Shown piece by piece: positions 12,790 to 22,928 of a stretch of DNA of 64,000 bases. A program made the position numbers and the translations under genes. Below the pieces are notes generated by a model that had not been told where the DNA came from, did no database searches, and was given only the letters and a program-made list of their open reading frames with translations. Every line of letters starts with the position of its first letter. Positions within the stretch are counted from its first letter, which is position 1. Origin of the DNA: Neonectria sp. B-13 (lineage: Eukaryota > Ascomycota > Sordariomycetes > Hypocreales > Nectriaceae); contig NOKP01000019.1 in the NCBI GenBank assembly GCA_002682825.1, positions 496,001 through 560,000 on the forward strand, written 5' to 3'.

Positions 12790-13172
12790 CAACACTCCGC
12801 CTGGACGTCCGGATCTCATCACTGGGTTGTCCTGGTCCTGGATTTTGGCAATAGATCGAGCTAGGTACTCTATTCTCTTCCCTTATCTGACCAGGCACTA
12901 CCTGAACAACTTGTACAGTTCGCGATGGGCTCATCGAGGTCTCATCTGGGATATTGATATTGAGCACCTCGATTCGAAAACGTGTCCAGTCTAGGACAAC
13001 GACATTGATTCTGATGATGTACTCATCGTCAATTCTATCTACGTCCTCACTCGACCATTCCTTCCTGGAGACAACCAGATCCTTCTGTACGGTTTTGAGA
13101 CATTTATCCTACTGTATTTAATAGGCTACAGTCTCCATCCGCTGGCTGTTTTCAATAGTACTATCTCTTCAT
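12790..13172 (+). pseudogene. Possible HET-domain protein C-terminal fragment
   Basis: One frame reads RPDLITGLSWSWILAIDRAR followed by about 35 codons to HLDSKTCPV, a TAG, and then about 70 more open codons to the TGA near 13172. The SWSW block followed by an aromatic/hydrophobic stretch resembles the C-terminal part of heterokaryon-incompatibility (HET) domain proteins, where an APSWSWAS motif is usual. The HET domain itself is not visible upstream. This is a weak call based on one motif and continuous coding potential; another fungal family is possible. Confidence 0.3.
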
Positions 13173-13429
13173 GATAACTATCATGCCTAGTGGAAGCTTA
13201 AGGCGTTCATTTTGAATTCAATAATAGTAGACCCCGAATAAGAAACAGAAGGTCCTAATATTTAACGTGACAGACTTCGAGCCGCAATCAAGTTCCCAAG
13301 TCACCGGAAAGACTGATGAAGTACAGTGTAATATCTTTCTCCTACATCCTGAGCCTTGCATTCCCTTTACTATGATATTTGATATCATTTTGGACATATT
13401 CAGTCCCATCCCTTGCTCATCCTCATAAC

Positions 13430-13936
13430 TGTTGCATTGCTAGCTATGGCAAAGGTCCCGGTGGATGCGAAGGTCACTTTGATAGACCCTATCAAGGTAA
13501 TCAAGTCGCTTGACCTCGCTGTCGGTCAGGGCGTTGAAGTCGCTAGCCCCGGGGTTGACTAGGCTGAAGGTGGGCTTGACAGGGGTTGTGATGACCTCCT
13601 TGTTGTCTTTGGAGGGGTCAACGAAATCCCACACCTCATCGATAGAGGCTTGTTTCTTGATAGTATCAAGCCAGCGTTTCCAGTCACCGGGGCCCCGAAG
13701 GGTGACCCGGGAAGAGCTTTCTTGATCCGCGGCTAGCATCAGAAAGGCGTAGTTAGAAGGGATAGAAAGGGGTCAACAACGAGGGTCGTTATGATCGTGA
13801 TAATCGGGATCAAAAGACGTGAAGTTAACCCAATCTGTTGGTACAGACCGGGCTCATAACTGTTGCATTGCTAGCTATGGCAAAATGGAATGCGCACTCC
13901 GCTAATGCGTAGTACAACTATGACTTATATGTGACA
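13430..13936 (-). mobile_element. Miniature copia-type LTR element (gag remnant)
   Basis: A 507-bp element flanked by the 5-bp duplication ATAAC (13425-13429 and 13937-13941). In minus orientation it has a complete 76-bp 5' LTR (13861-13936, TGTCACAT...TGCAACA), a primer binding site directly inside it (13850-13860), a leader, about 95 codons of gag (13454-13739; motifs LRGPGDWKRWLDTI and VWDFVDP typical of Ty1/copia gag starts), and then only the last 24 bp of a 3' LTR (13430-13453). The deletion runs from inside gag into the 3' LTR, removing pol, so the element is non-autonomous. Confidence 0.85.
13850..13860 (-). other. Primer binding site for half tRNA-iMet
   Basis: On the plus strand this reads GGGCTCATAAC and abuts the LTR end. 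It equals the anticodon arm of eukaryotic initiator tRNA-Met ending at position 39 (CAT anticodon plus AAC). In Drosophila copia, reverse transcription is primed by the 5' half of initiator tRNA ending at that same nucleotide, so the same mode of priming is inferred here. Confidence 0.75.
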
Positions 13937-14119
13937 ATAACCATCCTCATCATCATGGCACCAATATAGATCCAAACCTCAAAGCATTATCACTTACGCC
14001 TTAGCTTAATGACATATAGGTCTTCGTTGGCTCGGCGTTTGCAGCGTGCCACACGTTGCTCACTTGCTCCAGCATCCTAGACTTGTTCGAATTATTCACG
14101 AAATTTCCATTGAGAGAAT

Positions 14120-14881
14120 TCAGTCATCTCCCATTTCCTCCGCGCGAAGTGATTCCCCATTGTTTTCGAGGTCAGGGTAGCTAGCTTTGCGTCGCTGGCG
14201 CTTCAATGACGTAGATATATCAACGCCTTCGGTTCGATTGCGCTTTCTGGTGTTCTGGCGTGGGGCGAAGGGGACATCGAGGTCGGTGTGTAGTGGAGGG
14301 ATCATCTGGCTCGGGGGCGTTGATGGAAGCTCAATTCTTTGTCTCTTGTTCCATATGCTTGATAGTTCTGTCATTATGACGTCAGACTGTTGCTAGATGC
14401 TACGAGTTGGAGTTGACGGCGCCTCATAAGTGTTTTTGGCTGAGAGATTGCAGAGGATTGGATCAATGTCGGACGGCGTCAGACCAACCTTGCGCTGACA
14501 CTTGTGTGGTGTGGGTGACGACGGAGTGGATAGACCACTCTGTGTAGACCGTGACAATGGCGAAGGTCGAAGACTGGTATCGGAGTCATTGGCTCTTTGA
14601 CTTTCGGAAGTCATCGTCACCAGAACTCGACATCGTATTTCATTCACGACGCTCTGGATCTTGTCAGCCAAAGTATTATTGGGCGGAAGGATGAAGAGGG
14701 TCTGCTCCAGCGTTGCATGGCATAAGTTGAGCTGGCTCAGAATTCTTGCAGTCTGCTCGTGCCGTGGAAATTGAGCAAAGGCCGCGCGGGCTTCGGTCTT
14801 CAGTGATAGTCGGTAGTAATGGGCCAATGAGTTCATCATAGCTGGACGATTGATCGATACAGATACCAAGTTAACAAGCAA
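14120..14881 (-). CDS. Hypothetical Ser/Thr/Pro-rich protein, split by a stop
   Basis: An open frame starting at ATG near 14840 (MMNSLAHYYRLS) gives about 150 residues: an N-terminal helical region with many Leu and Arg, then a Ser/Pro/Thr-rich linker (PLSRSTQSGLSTPSSPTPHK). A single TAG at 14393-14395 is followed in the same frame by about 90 further codons with basic clusters (KRQRIELPSTPP, RKRNRTEG, LKRQRRK) that resemble nuclear localisation signals. Either an intron removes the stop or the gene is broken there. I do not recognise the family. The basic, Ser/Pro-rich composition would fit a nuclear protein, but that is inference only. Confidence 0.4.
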
Positions 14882-16445
14882 GGTCAGATTGCGTGAAATG
14901 AAACAACTAGTGACCTGGGGAACGTGATCAAGGGAAGAGAAAGCAAGGCCTTTTGACTTGGGAGAGCGTTTCCCCCTAAACTAGCAGCCAGCCTTCTTCA
15001 TGGCTGGAGTTGCTGAATACAAAGGGTGATAACAAAGAAGATATACACACACATACTGTTAACTGCTGTATGTTATCTACTGCGTTGTCTTGATCTATCA
15101 GATGATATTGACTAAGGCTAAAATTACTATAAATACACACACATACTATCTGTTCTGGAGCAAGGGTTCCTGGATTTCTCTAGACCTTTTGTCTATCTTC
15201 AATGGCTGGGATTGCGGTCGATTGCAGTTCTAACCATATTTCATTTAAGCCAAGTCTCATCTATTAGGAACCTCAGATTCAGATTTCCCTTTGGCTACTG
15301 GCCTGGCAGTGCTATTCTCACCACTAATTTGGTGGCGGGGCCCGACTATGTTCGTGTTGGGTGGCTGATATAACACGTCAACGGCTGGCAATTTCACAGG
15401 TTGAGCCAGCTACTAGGAGCAGCGATGTGATAACTCACATCTTCCACCACAGGACCCATACAAGTACCTCAACAAAGGAGGCGGGGCTCAATACTGTTCT
15501 TTAACCTATTCTTCTCCTTATGACTCTTCCAGGTGTGACCCTTTGCTAAAAGCTTGATCATAATTGTCGAGGCGGGGATTTCATTGATATCTGAGTGGAC
15601 GCTATCGGTGAAGTTCATTTCTGGTCATGAAATAACAAGTTCCTAACCGAGGGATTACTTACTAGAATTGGCACTGCGAAGTCTTTTGCCCAAACTCTGC
15701 CGTGAAGCAATATGTTGGAAGCAGTAATCACGGTGTCGCTATGTGCGCGTTAGAGTGCTGTAGCTACGTCCGGGTCTCTTTCACGTCCTGCTTGACTGCC
15801 TGCTGTGATGGAGCAGCGTTGTCATTTTATTGACTAGACCGCTCAGCTGATCTTTCGTTTTTGTTGGGTGGTATGATTGTTAGCAAGCCTAGGTGTGTAG
15901 GCTGCTGACTGAGTTGTCTTCTAGGAAGAGAAAGATGCATTAGATATATAATGCCCAGTATGCCCGGGAAGGAAGCCTCTGTTGTCCAAGTTCGTAGGGA
16001 AGGTATGTGTCTGGGAGCTGATTGACTGCCGCGGTGCAATGGCGTTGCGAGTGGTGGAGTATGGGAACCTGTTGATTGAGTTGAGCTGTTTCCAGGCTTA
16101 TCTGACGTGGAAGTATCAGATGCTCTAGGTAGGAACTCCCATTGTCGCCTGTGTCCTTAGCCCGCCTTGCTCCTTTTCGGCTTTCCCTCTTTGAGAAGAG
16201 CTGTTGGTGCTCTGGAGTCGTTTGCAGCCAGTCTTTGAGCTGCTACCAGCCACCAGGTCCTTGGAGCCTTTACGAGGATTCTATGAGTCGATTGTTTCTA
16301 CCTTGTGACAGGTCAGTGTTATCGTCGATGACAATCGAGCTGTTGTTCTCACGTTCTCTATCTCATAAATGCAGCCGTGGGTCAAGGATTGCCCCTGACT
16401 TAAGCGTGTGTGTCGGGGCAGAGTATTAAGATATATAATCCCTCC
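14882..16445. other. No gene recognised; one dispersed repeat
   Basis: About 1.5 kb without convincing coding potential. An ~82-bp sequence at 15054-15135 recurs at 28783-28870 (see the repeat entries). Short open stretches near 15827-16039 and 16142-16429 have no recognisable motif. Confidence 0.5.
15054..15135 (+). repeat. Dispersed ~85-bp repeat, copy A
   Basis: The sequence from TACTGTTAACTGCTGTAT through GTCTTGATCTATCAGATGAT to CTATAAATAC recurs with substitutions and small gaps at 28783-28870 in the same orientation. The TATAAATA-like end suggests a promoter-bearing piece of an LTR, but no element ends can be defined. Confidence 0.6.
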
Positions 16446-17237
16446 TCACTCTTTAATGCTGTCGTCCTGAGGCCTGGGATTAGTAGCTACTGATCCAGCG
16501 TACTGTACAAGATTCCCTTCTCTGCCTTCTCTTGCATCGATACTCTCATAAGTGCCCTCGGCATAGATGGGTGCCTGCTCGAGGACCTTTGCGAAGAAAT
16601 TCTGCGCAACATCGTTCGGCTCTTCCCACTGAAACACGACGCCCTCCAATATCTCATCGCCTGGCTCTTTGTCAGGCGCAAGGACGGGGAGGAGCTGCTG
16701 TCGCTTCCGTTGACGCGGCAAGCTCCACCACGAGTCCATCACAGCGTTGAACAACTCGGTGCCGTATCCCTGTCGCCAATACGCAGGCTTGATAAAAAAC
16801 TCGCCTTCTGGCCACCCAGACGTCGACGTGACCATGTGCAGGCAATCGGGCATGCCGCCCTCGCCGATAAGCTCATTCGTCTCTTGGAGAAAGGCGCCAA
16901 AGTACCAATGACTGTCCGAATCTTGTGTCAGGCCATCGATAACTCGCTTCGTCTCCTCCTTGTCCTTGTCTGGCCGTCCGCGGATCTTTGATCGTAGTTG
17001 TAGCTCCGGTATGCGGCGTAGCTCGTGGAAGGCATCCAAGTCGGCCTCCGTGAGTGGACGAACCACAAGACGCTGTGTCTTGATCTGTGGTCGCTCTGAC
17101 AGGCTGGGAAGCGGGGTTTTGGGCAGAGTAACGGAATAGCTGAACCACGGCGTTACGCCCTGGTTCTGGAATTCGTCGACGTTCAGGTAGATTTGGAGAG
17201 GGGGGAGAGCCTCCTTCAATGATGACATTTCGTCCAT
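16446..17237 (-). CDS. GNAT-family N-acetyltransferase
   Basis: An uninterrupted 263-residue protein starting at ATG 17237. Residues about 50-175 form a GNAT (Acetyltransf_3-like) domain: TQRLVVRPLTEADLDAFHEL at its start, then WYFGAF, a GEGGMPDC strand, EGEFFIKPAYWRQGYGTELF with the acetyl-CoA-binding RQGYGT turn, and a C-terminal part unlike simple RimJ enzymes. It would transfer acetyl from acetyl-CoA to an amine; the substrate cannot be told. The length fits the cytosolic fungal GNAT proteins of this type, there is no signal peptide or membrane segment, and the frame is intact, so it is probably functional, in contrast to most neighbours. Confidence 0.8.
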   Translation of the reverse strand: MDEMSSLKEALPPLQIYLNVDEFQNQGVTPWFSYSVTLPKTPLPSLSERPQIKTQRLVVRPLTEADLDAFHELRRIPELQLRSKIRGRPDKDKEETKRVIDGLTQDSDSHWYFGAFLQETNELIGEGGMPDCLHMVTSTSGWPEGEFFIKPAYWRQGYGTELFNAVMDSWWSLPRQRKRQQLLPVLAPDKEPGDEILEGVVFQWEEPNDVAQNFFAKVLEQAPIYAEGTYESIDAREGREGNLVQYAGSVATNPRPQDDSIKE

Positions 17238-17573
17238 GCGGAATATACCTTCTTGGCAGGGATATAGTTGACCGCTGGAGTGAGGAGAAGCTGGTTGGTT
17301 TCCGCACTTTCACAAGGCTTCCTTCAAGTCTAAGGCGAGTAAATGAGGTGGCATCGGCTGAATGCGAAAATAAAAAGAAGTGCGGTGAAGTGTCCGTACG
17401 CCCAGACATATTGAAACGAGGGGCTGAGAGTGGCGCGTCATTCCTCGGCAGGCAAGCTGAATTAGGACGGACATTGCGGTGATCCCTACCCTAAACACAA
17501 GTGCCCGGCACGATCTCAACCAACGACACAAGCTAAGGCGTCAAGGTTACACGCACTAATGCAAGCAGAAAAG

Positions 17574-17897
17574 TTAAAAACAAATGTCTAATCTAGGAAG
17601 AGAGAGATCCATCGCATGACTCCAGGCTTCCGAGAATATGGCAGTGTGATTGCAGGTCTTCGCGGTTTTTGATGCTGCGGAGGTCACAATTTTCCCGGCG
17701 TTGACAGATGCCTTAGCGGTGAGACATATGCCGTCATCCCTAATCACTATTTTCCGAGTAGTGGGTTCTAAGGTTGCTATTGACAGCACGGCCTCTGATT
17801 CAGGTATGGATTGCGCAAACGATGAAGACAGCATTTCACCCAGGTTGAATGGACTCCCGTGGCAAGTAACTGAATGATGATCAAAATCAGCCCTCAT
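17574..17897 (-). CDS. Doubtful small ORF
   Basis: An open frame of about 105 codons beginning MRADFDHHSVTCHG. No family resemblance, and the opposite strand is open over most of the same stretch, so it may be chance. No signal peptide or membrane segment is seen. It is listed only because the surrounding 0.9 kb (17410-18300) has nothing better. Confidence 0.15.
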   Translation of the reverse strand: MRADFDHHSVTCHGSPFNLGEMLSSSFAQSIPESEAVLSIATLEPTTRKIVIRDDGICLTAKASVNAGKIVTSAASKTAKTCNHTAIFSEAWSHAMDLSLPRLDICF

Positions 17898-18319
17898 GAC
17901 TGTAATGTTTTTCTTCCTATTGCCCTTAAAAACCTGTAGCTAATCTCAATTCTTAAGATGCCATCTAAATAGTTCAGTTCTCCAGCCACTCAGCCACTGT
18001 GTATGCGAGGTTGACAATGGCGTGATCAGGGATAGGTCTCACATATTCCCACTCACCAACGCAACCTGGAATGCGAGACTCCATCTGCAATCTTGGGAAA
18101 GGCTCCGAATCTTGGCGCTAAGGCAGCTGTGCAGGGCATACACTCGCCGACATGGGTCTGACCGTGTGTGTGAGTGGTATCAAATCAATTGATGGATGTA
18201 GTCCCTAGTAGAAACACATGGCGCTTATTCAGGTACCGATGCACTGTCCCCCGAGAAACTGTCAACCATCACGAGCTCTGGGTATAGGTTAGTTGTAGCG
18301 AGCTGTAAGCGAAAATTAC

Positions 18320-18480
18320 CTTGTCCAGATCCAGATCCGCATAAACGAGACCTTCAGTAGTCGGGTCGAGTAGTATCGAGAGGATTCTCCCGTCCGGGCC
18401 AATGACCGCAGAATATCCACCACCCGGGTAAGACACGAGGAAGGCGTTCTCAGTACTAAACTTTTCAATACCTCTCTGGC
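18320..18480 (-). pseudogene. Nitrilase, C-terminal fragment
   Basis: One minus frame reads EKFSTENAFLVSYPGGGYSA then VIGPDGRILS and EGLVYADLDLDK, the late PGGG...GPDGR...ADIDL region of fungal nitrilase / cyanide-hydratase-type carbon-nitrogen hydrolases. A splice donor GTAATT follows directly at 18319, with a CTAAC branch point and a CAG 42 nt on. The upstream half of what looks like the same gene lies at 19135-19690, same strand, with transposon sequence in between and about 100 residues missing. The gene is therefore split and dead. Confidence 0.65.
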
Positions 18481-19048
18481 TTATTAATTACTCTCTTCTC
18501 TCTGGGTTACGGTATGGTATTTAAGCAATGGCTGCTGTGGCAGGGATCTTGGGACTAATGTGCTAGCTGGTTGCTAGCAGGGATTAATTGGGCAAAAGGT
18601 GCACAGTCTAAAGGAAGATTGAGGGGAGGGGCGAGGATTTTTCTTCATCATCTTCTTTTTATCAAGGAAGAAGAGCAGGTTCTTATAGCAGAGACAAAAA
18701 GAGAAGAGAGCTCATTGAGCTCAAAGCTCTAGTCTAGGCCTTTGTTTTTTAAGAAAGAATTCTATAACTACTTTCTAATTATTACTCAATTTAGAGTTAA
18801 ACCCCTATCTTCTACTATACCAATTGTCAAGCCAGCTACAGGCCACTTCAATGCCTTGCTAACATTCTTTCCTACTTTCGACTTAACAATCTACTTCATG
18901 AGATACTTTCCTATTAGGAGGTACTAATCACTAGATTGCCTAGCCACATACGCGCTGTCTAGTGCAGCTTTAGGCTAACCAACTGAGACGCCTATGCAAC
19001 GCATTCCAGTGTACCTTTTTTAGGGACTATTATTGCTTTAGGGTATTG
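18481..19048. mobile_element. Transposon-like insert within the nitrilase gene
   Basis: About 570 bp between the two nitrilase fragments. It has no nitrilase coding, contains purine-rich runs, an AT-rich stretch (18740-18830) and a CCCCTATCTTCTAC end resembling 3' ends of fungal LTRs. I cannot define its borders or a target duplication, so this is a tentative reading as LTR-derived sequence. A 61-codon open stretch at 18742-18927 lies in it and is not a credible gene. Confidence 0.4.
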
Positions 19049-19134
19049 GTTCTTGTCACATATAAGTCATAGTTGTACTACGCATTAGCGGAGTGCGCAT
19101 TCCATTTTGCCGTAGCTAGCAATGCAACAGTTCT
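19049..19134 (+). mobile_element. Solo 76-bp LTR with GTTCT duplication
   Basis: Positions 19054-19129 equal the LTR of the element at 13430-13936 in inverse orientation, with one difference in 76 bases. It is flanked by a perfect 5-bp duplication GTTCT (19049-19053 and 19130-19134). The ends TGTCACAT and TGCAACA follow the TG...CA rule. It therefore marks both LTR ends and shows recent activity of the family in this genome. Confidence 0.9.
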
Positions 19135-19690
19135 TGTCCCTTTCCGCCGCCAAACTGGCAATGCTCCCATCCCGCTAGAGTTCCCACTCGCCTTCCAATT
19201 CCAGTAGAAGCCACGTTGATCAAGCTATTGCCAGAAGCATCACCAAAAACGGCCTTTTCAAAGTGCGTAGTTTTTGACTTCCAACGCTTCAAAACGATCT
19301 TACCATCTACGTCGATGATTGCCTGGACTATGAACAAAGAATGGTGGTCGTTCTCTGAGAATCCTAGGACAGCCACAGTTTTGTTCCTAGCAGCGCATGC
19401 CTGAATCTGGTGCATTTCCTTGAAGTCCACGATGAGAGTTTTCGATATACTTGAGTGCATCTCAGCACTTAGGGCTTGCCTCCTGCGCTGCGTTGGCAAG
19501 GTCCCTTCTCTGAACAGACGTAGACAACCATGCTTATGCTATCCATGTGGGATATCCAGTGACAAATGCCTCTGGAAACGCAACAACTTGAGCCGCCCTG
19601 CCGTTGCTCGCATCAGTAATGATGAAGCAGGTCTTGTCAGCCGAAGGCTATAGTCCATTCGTCGCGACCTTTACCGAAACCCATTGTGGT
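19135..19690 (-). pseudogene. Nitrilase, N-terminal and middle fragment
   Basis: Minus-strand frames read GRAAQVVAFPEAFVTGYPTW, then after a frame change HQIQACAARNKTVAVLGFSE, FIVQAIIDVDGKIVLKRWK, KTTHFEKAVFGDASGNSLIN and GRRVGTLAGWEHCQ. These are consecutive blocks of the fungal nitrilase/cyanide-hydratase family: the catalytic Glu (FPEAF), the Lys region (KRWKSKTTH, where the family has RRKIKPTH) and the nucleophile region. At the nucleophile the family has CWEH; here it reads GWEH, so the catalytic Cys is lost. The frame change, the stop in the N-terminal part and the transposon junction just downstream confirm a pseudogene. Confidence 0.75.
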
Positions 19691-19862
19691 TATCTATGAC
19701 GAGGTGATATCACAGTCATTCGCTGAACTTTGGGTTGCCTATTGCTCAGTCGGCTTGATGCTAGGCCAATGCCTGATACTCATTAAATTTGGATGCATCT
19801 ATCAGTTTAGATTTATGAACTTGCTCGGAGTGTCTTAAAGCGCATTGAAGCCAATGTCTCCA

Positions 19863-20771
19863 TCAAATTTGTAGATTCTCCAAACCCATCAACCTTGTTC
19901 CCTCCCTGCATCCTAAATACTCAGCTTCCCAGTCCGAAGACTTCAGAACGCGCATCCGACAGTAAGATGCAGTTTCCCCTTTATTAAATCTCCCACCGGG
20001 GCGATATAATTCCATCGTGTTACTTCCAATTTTAATGTGATCTTTAAAAGACAGCCCAGCCTCGTGAATCCAGGGATCAGTTGTCGGTTTTAAGCTCCAA
20101 TTGGGAAATAGACATCCACTGTGAACTACGCGCCTGTGATTTGCATAGGACCATACTAATCTTGACAACACCAGCGAAGTTGACGCGGAGAGCGTTGACG
20201 CGGAACATGAACAACCGCTCAGTGAGGTGGCCAATTGCCGCCATGGTCTCTATCCTGTTCAGCTGTCTGCCTGATGGCGTGCCGTCAGGTCAACTGACGA
20301 CTTCTGCCGTGGTTCACTAATCGTGACAAACTTCCATGTCCGATCGGCTCGTAGTTACAATCGGGATAAGTGTTAAGTTGAATTGGCAGATTGTTGGATA
20401 GAATAACACAGACAACTAAACCTAACGTGGAATAAAGCTTAAGTTTATCAAATAGTGTAACAGTGCATCTGACAATAAGAGTCTTATTCGCTTTCGAATA
20501 TATTGCTAGGATACTATACAGTGCAGTTGCAGCTGTGGATGACCTCGTAACCTGGCTTTCAGAGTCGGCTTCGTAAAGTGCCACACCTTAAATACCACCC
20601 GCAAAGGACGAAACTAAAGACAGCTGCATATAGGCGGTGGATAGAACTCATATCGCCGCCCCTACCGGTTGGTACGTCGTATGCATCGCGCAGAAGGAAG
20701 CCCAGATCCTGTTTAAGCAATGCAGAAGAAAGGCAAATGGGCCAGTTAGTAAGATAGCGCAGCCGCAACAT
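19863..20771 (-). other. Unresolved coding-like stretch
   Basis: Several minus-strand frames are open in turn: about 20560-20771, 20285-20584, a 50-codon run from an ATG in the region 20090-20260 (MAAIGHLTERLFMFRVNAL), and 19863-20234 (containing TTDPWIHEAGLSFKDHIKIG). The texture suggests a decayed gene or several small exons, but I recognise no family and could not join the frames through plausible introns. Confidence 0.25.
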
Positions 20772-21075
20772 GTCATGGTCTGTGCTAGGTAAGCCAAGCT
20801 ACCTTGATTAGATAGCCCACAGCTTTATGCAACTAGGATAAGTAAGTTAACAGGGGAGTCTAACTGAAGAGAAGAGGTACTTGGGCACACGTGATCTCCT
20901 CGGCCTCGCTCGTTTAAGTGGTGGGTTCATATTCTAATAAAGGGTCCATCCAGCCTGTTGTCTTTAAATTGTCAAACTTGGCATCTTCCACCTTGAGCAA
21001 TTCCTCAAGAATACATGATCCTTAGACTCGATTAAACACGTCGCAGAGCATCACCAACTGGTTATTCTTAAAGTC

Positions 21076-22265
21076 ATGAAGCTATATCATTTCATCAGCT
21101 TTCTTATCGTGGGAATCAACAGTATTTCTGACGAACCATTCCCAAGATGCGCGGAGTGTGTCCCTGATGTCATCTACAATGCACCTGGGGTGGGCTTCGG
21201 ACTCTCGTTTTCATCTGGGTAAGCATGCAGTAGCCTCGAACTTGCACATTTTGCCAAAACAAGGCTAACTCGCCGCTTAGCTCTGCTGCTGTCCATCTTA
21301 ACAACGGTACTGTTATGGACATCGCTCTTGTCTCTGCCTCACCAGACTATATAACGCTTATGGCCCGGCTTATGGCCTCACCTGAGCCTCCACCTCTAAG
21401 CAGATGGAGTAAATGGCGCCGTTCTATCAACAAGAAACTCGGCTGGCCAGCAACGGGTGATGTTGGCATACTGGCTGATATGTTGATCTCTTTACGCAAT
21501 ACTACATCAGCCACCATCGCCAGTCCTCTTGACCGCGTCTCTGTATCTCACCCGCCTATTCCTGGGCTTATGGAATATGACCTCTCTGACGCCCTTGAGC
21601 ACGCTGGTCTACAGCCGTGGCTGTCCTCTAAGTTGCCCCGGCCGAAAATCGGGTGGCCTCCGCTGCCAGAGGCCGGTATGTACCCAACGCACTTGACTGA
21701 GGGACATGCTGTTTTTGCAGCCCATAAGCATGGGTTGTGCAAGAGTTATAAGAACCTCTTTGACTGTTGGGATGAGGAGGAGAAGATGCCATTGGAGATG
21801 GTATTAGTTGTAGGTTTTACTAAGAGAGACCTTCGTGCTGAGGTGATGAAAATAGAGGCTCCCTTTAATGGGTTCCAAAGGATTATAGAGAGCTTTGTGG
21901 ACTTTTCAGCTGGATTAGATGCTATTAACAAGTTTGAGTCAGAGGAGGCATTATGGGAATATATTCGCAATCGGCTGGAGGAGCTCGTGAGAAGGCTCCC
22001 TTCCAGGCTTACCATGGTTATGCTCACAGGAGAAGACGCCACCCACCCGCGCTTTCTCGGCGCCCTCCGAGACGCCCTGGGAAATGGGCAGGAAAGGGCG
22101 TTGGTCGTGAACGGCGAAGGTGGCGTGATTAATCCTGCATTTGCAAACGCCAGGGGATCAGCGCAGTATTCGCGATGGAGACAAGAGGCGCCTGTCGGGT
22201 GCGAGGAGCCGAAGAATTGTCCCGAAAAGCGGGGGAGGCATACCGAGGCTAAATTGGAGTTGTAA
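21076..22265 (+). CDS. Secreted ASKHA-like (Hsp70/actin-fold-related) protein
   Basis: Two exons (21076-21218 and 21281-22265) joined across a 62-nt intron (GTAAGC donor, GCTAAC branch, CTTAG acceptor) encode 375 residues. Residues 1-18 form a signal peptide (MKLYHFISFLIVGINSIS). The join gives GFGLSFSSGSAAVHLNNGTV, like the first phosphate-loop region of the ASKHA fold, and the protein later has VVGFTKRDL and an LPSRLTMVMLTGEDATHP-type late strand seen in a family of secreted fungal proteins distantly related to Hsp70/actin ATPases. Whether ATP is bound is unknown. Cys residues in HKHGLCKSYKNLFDCWDEE could form a disulfide. The frame is intact; the C-terminus (GCEEPKNCPEKRGRH) is basic and probably disordered. 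Confidence 0.65.
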
Positions 22266-22305
22266 TTAGTTGGTTGCATATTTTACCGAGGCACATGTGT
22301 CGATA

Positions 22306-22864
22306 ATGGCTGGCAGTTGGGACCCTAGACCAATTGGAGGTGAGTTGTCGCATACTAGACTGTCCCATGAGAGGAGATGGTATCTACAGATGCTCGAGCG
22401 GCTGCTAACACGAGACAGAAAACATTGGCAGAGAGTACCTGATCCATTTCTCTGGCTTCCTGCAGCCGCCCATTAACACGTATTCATATTGGTACTGCCA
22501 TGGAGAGTATGTGGAAAACTACGACCCCTCGTTGTGCACAAATCGTTACGCCGTTACGTGGAACGATCCCGGCCACCTATGGTCAGCGCATTATGTGATC
22601 CTCTGCTCGGAATTCTGGGAGTTGGAAGAGACCATGTCTTTCGAGAAGGTAGTTAAAAAGGTCAACGGCGACATCAACTGGCAGATGAAGGTGGAAAACT
22701 GGAAGCCCATCCGCGCTCGCACCGTCCTGCACGAGACGTATCACTGGACGCCCACGGTATCGCAGCCGCAGTGCATTGACGTGCAATATCGCCCTGACAG
22801 GGTCGTGGAGCTGGCCAAGAGCGGCACCGAGAATGCCAAGATGAATGCCGAGAAGATTACTTGA
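22306..22864 (+). CDS. Secreted metalloprotease-like protein, incomplete
   Basis: A 79-nt intron (22340-22418, GTGAGT donor, GCTAAC branch, ACAG acceptor) joins GSWDPRPIGE to NIGREYLIHFSGFLQ and a long open exon to 22864. The exon contains TWNDPGHLWSAHYVILCSEF, then VLHETYHW with an HExxH zinc motif, and VVELAKSGTENAKMNAE near the end, all in the order of a fungal secreted metalloprotease-like family. The usual tail after NAE (an FVQAAxxxYxxx-type helix) is missing, and no signal-peptide exon is visible upstream, where the previous gene ends at 22265. It is therefore a partial gene or a recent pseudogene. Confidence 0.6.
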
Positions 22865-22928
22865 TATGGACTTTTGGTGAACGAGACTCTGGACTGATGT
22901 GATCCCTTATCTGCTGCTTCAACATCTC

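Noticed and set aside
16873..17409. 178-codon frame overlapping the GNAT gene
   Set aside because: A shadow of the acetyltransferase in another frame; Arg/Pro/Ser-rich without motifs.
21746..22279. 177-codon minus frame opposite the ASKHA-like gene
   Set aside because: Antisense shadow; the plus strand has a signal peptide, a canonical intron and family motifs.
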